A DNA stretch of 64,000 bases, from contig NZ_AUDD01000001.1 of the NCBI RefSeq assembly GCF_000425285.1, forward strand, positions 124,001 through 188,000, given 5' to 3'. The notes below the pieces were generated by a model that worked only from the letters and a program-made list of their open reading frames with translations, had not been told where the DNA came from and did not search any database. The position numbers were made by a program, and so were the translations under genes. This document shows, in pieces, positions 60,004-64,000 of this stretch (position 1 is the stretch's first letter; each line of letters starts with the position of its first letter). This stretch comes from Acidipropionibacterium jensenii DSM 20535. Its GTDB lineage: Bacteria > Actinomycetota > Actinomycetes > Propionibacteriales > Propionibacteriaceae.

Positions 60004-60759
60004 TCAGTGGCTCTCGCTGAGAACCGGGGTGGCAGCCCAGGAGGAGATGAACGCGTAGAGCTCCTCGAAGGTCTCCCCGCGGGCCGAGGGGGTGCCGACC
60101 CCGGTGCGGCGGCGGTCGATGAATGCGGTGCGGCAGCCGAGGGCCAGGGCCGGGGCGAGGTCGTTGGTCCAGACGTCGCCGACGCTCAGCAGCGACTCCG
60201 GGCGCTCGGCGAGGCCCGCCTCGGCCAGCAGTCCGGTGAGGATGGCGGGGCTGCCGGCCGGCTTGTGGGCGTCGGTGACGATGTGGTCGATCACGGGGGC
60301 CACCCCGAGCTTCTCCAGCTGGGAGGTGACGCCGTCCAGAGGGGCGTTGGTCACCAGGACCCGGTGGACGGTGGCCGGCAGGTCGGCCAGGAACTGGGGG
60401 AGGCCCTTCGGGGTGCTGGTCTCCAGCAGACCGTCGTCGAGCATCCTCCGACTCTGCTGGAACGCCCGGTGGATCTGCTCGGCGGTGAGACCGTGGCGCC
60501 TCCCGAGGGTCTGGGCGGCGGCGTATCCGTCGACGGCGTCGGCGAGGACGGCCGGCTCGGATCCCTTCGAGGAGGTGAGGAAGTCGCGCAGGGTGGCCTC
60601 GATGTCGACATCGGCGGTGCGGGGGTCGTCGTGCAGCTGCCGGGCGAGCTGGTGGCCGTAGGCGAGTACCGGCGAGTCGCCGACGCAGACCGTGCCGTCG
60701 AAGTCCAGTACCAGAATGTGTGAGATCGCCATGCCATCTGCCCCTTGTTCGGTGTTCAC
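60004..60759 (-). CDS. HAD-superfamily phosphatase
   Basis: A 251-residue hydrolase. Motif I is VLDFDGTVCVG, motif II VLVTNAPLD, motif III lysine in DAHKPAGSP, and motif IV SVGDVWTNDLAPALALG. All are intact, with a helical cap between about residues 30 and 115. The GTG start at 60759 has GGAGGT six bases upstream; an ATG nine codons in is an alternative. It is the first gene of the HAD-phosphoesterase-RpiR operon, divergent from the MFS gene. Substrate unknown, probably a small phosphorylated sugar or polyol. Confidence 0.82.
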   Translation of the reverse strand: MNTEQGADGMAISHILVLDFDGTVCVGDSPVLAYGHQLARQLHDDPRTADVDIEATLRDFLTSSKGSEPAVLADAVDGYAAAQTLGRRHGLTAEQIHRAFQQSRRMLDDGLLETSTPKGLPQFLADLPATVHRVLVTNAPLDGVTSQLEKLGVAPVIDHIVTDAHKPAGSPAILTGLLAEAGLAERPESLLSVGDVWTNDLAPALALGCRTAFIDRRRTGVGTPSARGETFEELYAFISSWAATPVLSESH

Positions 60760-60845
60760 GAGAAGACCTCCGGATCGTCATCGGTCGGGATCGCGCGTGG
60801 GTTTGACGGGTCTGGGACATTGTGTCGCGCTGTTATGCGTTTGGT

Positions 60846-60867
60846 GAACTTGCTGTCCACACAGTTC
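60846..60867. promoter_or_regulatory. GAACT/AGTTC inverted repeat before the MFS gene
   Basis: GAACT (60846-60850) and AGTTC (60863-60867) flank 12 bases, 35 bases before the MFS start in the divergent promoter. RpiR or another regulator could bind here. Short arms; low certainty. Confidence 0.3.
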
Positions 60868-60901
60868 GATTCCGGCTCATCTGCAGCCGAAGGAGTCTCT
60901 T

Positions 60902-62353
60902 GTGACCAACGCAACCCCCTCCGCCCCACCCTCAGCCTCCTCCACCGGCGCGGACACCGCGGCCTCGGTTCCCACCGCAGGCATCGGGGTGATCACCGGA
61001 CGTCCGGCAGTCCGCCTGGTCGCCGCCCTCATCACCGCCGTGGTGGCCTATCAGCTCAATGCGACGATGGTCGCCCCGACCCTGCCGGACATCGCGCGGA
61101 CCTTCTCCGCCTCCACCACCCAGATCGCCCAGGTCAGCTCCCTGTTCTTCCTGGCCGGGTCGGTGGCCGGGGTTGTGGCCACCCGCTGGTCCGACTTCCT
61201 CGGTCGCCGCCGGATGCTGATGATCGTCCTGACCATCGCGGCCATCGGCAGCGTGGTGGCTCTGTTCTCCCCGAACCTGCCGGTGCTGCTCGGCGCCCGG
61301 GTCCTGCAGGGGATCGCCTGCGGATCCTTCCATATCACCTTCGTGGTTCTGGGCGCGAGGCTGCAGCCGAAGACATTCGCCGTGGTGGTGGCGGTGCTCA
61401 GCGCCATCAATGGCAGGGTGGCGGGGTTCGACGGCGTCCTCGGCGGTTTCCTGGCCGACCGGTTCGGGTTCCGCTCGGTCTTCCTGGTGATCGTCGCGGT
61501 GGCCGTCATCGCCCTGGTCGCGGTGGGGGTGACGATGCCCCGCCACGAGGTGGGGCTCATCGAGGGGAGGATGGACTGGTGGGGTGCGGCCCTGATGACC
61601 GTCGTGCTCATCGCGCTCACCAAGCTCGTCGCCCACGGCTCCGCGCAGGGGTGGGGTGCCGAGACGACGCTGATCTACATCGCGATCTTCGTCGTGAGTG
61701 CGGTCGCCTTCACTCTGGTCGAGAGACGTCGTCATGATCCGTTGATCAACCCGGCCCATCTGGTGTCGCGGCAGATCTGGCCGCTGCTGGCGACCACCAT
61801 CCTGTTCACGGTGGCCTTCTCCGCGGTGATCTACTTCACTTTCGTGCTCTTCGCCCAGGACACCAAGGTGGGCTACGGCCTGCCGGCCTCGGTCGCCGCG
61901 CTGTGCTACATCACACCGGCCGCGGCCATCGCCGCCCTCGCCTCCCCGTTCACCGGTTGGCTCACCGGGAGGATCGGCTGGACCCTCACCCTGCGGATCG
62001 GCCTGACCCTCAACGCCGCGGTGATCGCGTTCGCGGCGGTCTTCCCGCAGCACCGCTGGGCGGTGATGGTGGCGCTGGCCTGCCTGGGGATCACCTACAA
62101 GGGGATGTGCATCGCACCGGTCAACGGTCTCGGTGTGCTGCTGTCGCCCAGGAGCGCACCCGGTGCGCTGCCCGGGTTGCTGGGTGCGGCCTTCGGGATC
62201 GGCAACGGTCTGGGGGTCACCTCGGTGGCCGCGACGGTGGGTGCCGGCACCCTCGCCGGGTACACCGGCGGCCTGTGGATCTCCTTCTTCATCTCCCTGG
62301 CAGCCCTGGCCACCGCCTTCTTCGTGCCGCGGGTGCTCGCTCAGGAGGACTGA
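60902..62353 (+). CDS. MFS transporter, 14-helix (DHA2-like)
   Basis: A 483-residue transporter in which fourteen hydrophobic helices can be counted. The motif A loop after helix 2 reads RWSDFLGRRRML and helix 5 has an unusual AINGRVAGFDGVLGG in place of the drug-exporter motif C. The N-terminal 30 residues are a Pro/Ser/Ala tail. A GTG start follows GAAGGAG. Divergent from the HAD/phosphoesterase/RpiR operon, it may carry that operon's substrate or product. DHA2 members usually export drugs, so import is not assured. Confidence 0.85.
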   Translation: MTNATPSAPPSASSTGADTAASVPTAGIGVITGRPAVRLVAALITAVVAYQLNATMVAPTLPDIARTFSASTTQIAQVSSLFFLAGSVAGVVATRWSDFLGRRRMLMIVLTIAAIGSVVALFSPNLPVLLGARVLQGIACGSFHITFVVLGARLQPKTFAVVVAVLSAINGRVAGFDGVLGGFLADRFGFRSVFLVIVAVAVIALVAVGVTMPRHEVGLIEGRMDWWGAALMTVVLIALTKLVAHGSAQGWGAETTLIYIAIFVVSAVAFTLVERRRHDPLINPAHLVSRQIWPLLATTILFTVAFSAVIYFTFVLFAQDTKVGYGLPASVAALCYITPAAAIAALASPFTGWLTGRIGWTLTLRIGLTLNAAVIAFAAVFPQHRWAVMVALACLGITYKGMCIAPVNGLGVLLSPRSAPGALPGLLGAAFGIGNGLGVTSVAATVGAGTLAGYTGGLWISFFISLAALATAFFVPRVLAQED

Positions 62354-62378
62354 GACAGAGCGGGCCCGTCCGCCACGC

Positions 62379-62930
62379 TCAGCTCGGCTGCCAACCCTCC
62401 GGAGGGTCCTCCCCGACGAGCCCGTCGATGGCCTCGCGGATGAGGTCGGCATGGCCGGTGTGGCGTCCGTACTCCTCCACCAGATCGCACACGATCCGCC
62501 TCAACAGCACGGTCTGTCCCTGCCACTGTCTGGCGGTCGGCATGTCCAGGCCGCCCTCGTCGAGCAGCTCGGTGAGACGGCGTCTGGCAGTGCTCACCGC
62601 CCGGTCGTAGCGGGAGTACAGCTCGGCCGGGCTGTCGAGGGCCGCGGTGCGGAACTCCCAGTCGGGGTCGGCGTCCCAGTCGACCGACCGCCAGGGCTCG
62701 CCGGGCTCCTGTTCGAATGCCCAGCTGAGTTTGATGTCCTCCACGTAGGTGAGGTGCTTGAGCAGCCCGCCGAGGGTCAGTGCGGAGGTCGTCGTCCGCC
62801 GGGCCAGCTGCTCGGCGTCCAGGCCTCCGGCCTTCCACCGGAAGGTGGCTCGCAATCGGTCGAGCATGCCGACCAGGTGCTCCTGCTCGGTGCCGGCCAC
62901 CGGCGGTTCCACCGGCCAGATCTCGGTCAT
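62379..62930 (-). CDS. DinB/DUF664-family protein
   Basis: A 183-residue four-helix-bundle protein of the DinB/YfiT type. The metal-binding histidine pattern is visible: LLKHLTYVED in helix 2 and EYGRHTGHADLIREAIDG in helix 4, the usual H...HxxxH set. Family members include mycothiol- or bacillithiol-dependent transferases; this DUF664 group in actinobacteria may use mycothiol, unproven here. The ATG at 62930 begins the conserved part; an ATG at 62951 adds seven residues. It converges on the MFS gene. Confidence 0.87.
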   Translation of the reverse strand: MTEIWPVEPPVAGTEQEHLVGMLDRLRATFRWKAGGLDAEQLARRTTTSALTLGGLLKHLTYVEDIKLSWAFEQEPGEPWRSVDWDADPDWEFRTAALDSPAELYSRYDRAVSTARRRLTELLDEGGLDMPTARQWQGQTVLLRRIVCDLVEEYGRHTGHADLIREAIDGLVGEDPPEGWQPS

Positions 62931-63113
62931 CCGACAAGGGTAGTCACTCATCGACAATGCACCGGGTGTTACGGCTTGAACCGGTGCGGTAACGACCTCG
63001 TTAATGCGCCGCAGATTGGGGCGGTGGGCTCGTTCTCCGGGGTTATCGTCCTGCAATCGACGCCGACGCCCCGGCGTCGCGCGCCCTGAGTCCACACACT
63101 CCAAGGAGCGCAG

Positions 63114-64000
63114 ATGAGCATCATCACCGACAAACCCGCCAAGGAGGACCCGGTCGCGGTCGCCGGCGTCACCTATCAACGGGCCGAGGACGGCTACTTC
63201 GACAAACGCCAGCTCCAACGGACAGCCGGGATCTGGGGGCTGTGGGGGATCGGTGTCGCCGCCGTCATCTCCGGTGACTTCTCCGGCTGGAACGGCGGCA
63301 TCAGCGCTGCCGGTTTCGGCGGCTTCCTGGTCGCGGCGGCCATCGTCGTGTGCATGTACATCGCGATGATCGCCTCCATCTCCGAGATGTCGGCGGCGAT
63401 GCCGCACACCGGCGGCGCCTACTCCTTCGCCCGGGCCGCGATGGGCCCGTGGGGAGGATTCGTGACGGGCCTGGCCGAGACCATCGAGTACGTCATGACC
63501 ACCGGCGTCGTGATCTACTTCTCGGCCCAGTACGCCGACCAGATCATGAAGACGCTCACCGGGTTCAGCCTGGAGGCCCACAGCCTGATGCCGCTGTGGT
63601 GGGTGGTCCTCTACGCGGTCTTCGTCCTGCTCAACGCGGCCGGCGCCGAGGCCTCCTTCAAGTTCGCGGTGATCGTCGCGTTCATCTCGGTGGGGATCCT
63701 GCTGGCATTCATGCTCATCGCGCTGTTCTCCGGGAAGCTCGACTTCCACTCCCTGTGGGACGTCGCCGCCGGCCCCGGTCACAGCACCTTCCTGCCGTTC
63801 GGCGGATGGTCGATCGTCTACGCGATGCCCTTCGCGATGTGGCTCTTCCTGGGTATCGAGGAGCTCCCGCTGGCCGCCGAGGAGGCCCACAACCCGGAGC
63901 GCGACATCCCCCGGGCCAGCCGTTGGGCCATGCTCACCCTGATGGTCACCGGTGCGATCGTCGTCTTCCTCAACCCGGCCGTGCTGGGATCGACCAAGAC
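63114..64000 (+). CDS. APC-family permease, ethanolamine-type, 3' end cut by the window
   Basis: The frame runs open to the end (295 codons seen). An AAGGAG site sits five bases before ATG. After a 45-residue hydrophilic N-terminus (MSIITDKPAKED), helices begin with WGIGVAAVISGDFSGWNGG, then SEMSAAMPHTGGAYSFARAAMGPWGGFVTGLAETIEY, the signature of the ethanolamine/APC 2.A.3.5 group. GIEELPLAAEEAHNPERDIPRA near the end matches the family's consensus loop. The 3' part is outside the window, and no ethanolamine ammonia-lyase is visible, so the substrate could be another amine. Confidence 0.85.
   Translation, partial: MSIITDKPAKEDPVAVAGVTYQRAEDGYFDKRQLQRTAGIWGLWGIGVAAVISGDFSGWNGGISAAGFGGFLVAAAIVVCMYIAMIASISEMSAAMPHTGGAYSFARAAMGPWGGFVTGLAETIEYVMTTGVVIYFSAQYADQIMKTLTGFSLEAHSLMPLWWVVLYAVFVLLNAAGAEASFKFAVIVAFISVGILLAFMLIALFSGKLDFHSLWDVAAGPGHSTFLPFGGWSIVYAMPFAMWLFLGIEELPLAAEEAHNPERDIPRASRWAMLTLMVTGAIVVFLNPAVLGSTK

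Overview
The window is chromosomal DNA from a high-GC Gram-positive actinobacterium. Actinobacterial marks are the MprA/MprB-type two-component pair, a MarP-like membrane serine protease, DivIVA-type motifs, tandem CNNM/CorC proteins and DUF2252. The central-metabolism genes (large eukaryote-like malic enzyme, ADP-forming acyl-CoA synthetase, phosphofructokinase of the lysine type that can be PPi-dependent, long nitrite-reductase fusion) suggest Propionibacteriaceae, perhaps near Acidipropionibacterium. That placement is inference, not a database match. I saw no tRNA, rRNA, CRISPR array, transposase or prophage.

Layout. 1-2 kb: end of galE, a small membrane protein and a phosphonatase-like HAD. 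2-8 kb: a TetR regulator beside a strong palindrome, divergent from an MMPL (RND) exporter carrying a degenerate ABC-ATPase-like tail, coupled to a YhgE/Pip membrane protein with 63-bp tandem repeats. 8-16 kb: NhaA, malic enzyme, two overlapping CNNM proteins, two small unknown proteins, acylphosphatase and an AbiEi/Vsr-like protein. 15.9-16.6 kb: a gene-free block full of repeats and perfect inverted repeats. 16.6-26 kb: ADP-forming acyl-CoA synthetase, phosphohexomutase, an FtsX-type ABC pair, succinate-semialdehyde dehydrogenase, a 3' remnant of an alcohol dehydrogenase, and phosphofructokinase. 26-30 kb: an overlapping three-gene operon with a membrane protein, a copper nitrite reductase fused to a membrane domain and a cupredoxin, and a cysteine-bearing HTH regulator. 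30-35 kb: Dps, GNAT, HtrA-like protease, HdeD-like protein, DUF2252, and a holin-like membrane protein.

35-40.4 kb holds the most unusual locus. Two Dpp-type permeases are followed by one 950-residue frame that joins a full ABC ATPase, a truncated second ATPase, a GNAT acetyltransferase and a GST-like domain. Upstream in the leader is a 17-codon Cys/Met-rich reading frame followed by a hairpin. This looks like a sulfur-compound uptake and processing operon under cysteine- or methionine-responsive leader control. No substrate-binding protein gene is present nearby.

40.6-49 kb: HAD phosphatase, DCC-family thiol protein, YciI protein, MarP, isopentenyl-diphosphate isomerase (apparently leaderless), YibE/F, MprB/MprA-like kinase and regulator, S51 peptidase and LMW tyrosine phosphatase, several joined by 4-base overlaps. 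49-58 kb: a heterodimeric ABC exporter with one degenerate ATPase site, GH13 and GH31 alpha-glucosidases, a mini DivIVA-motif protein and MgtC. 58-64 kb: an RpiR regulator, metallophosphoesterase and HAD operon, divergent from a 14-helix MFS transporter; then a DinB-like protein and the start of an ethanolamine-type APC permease that runs off the end.
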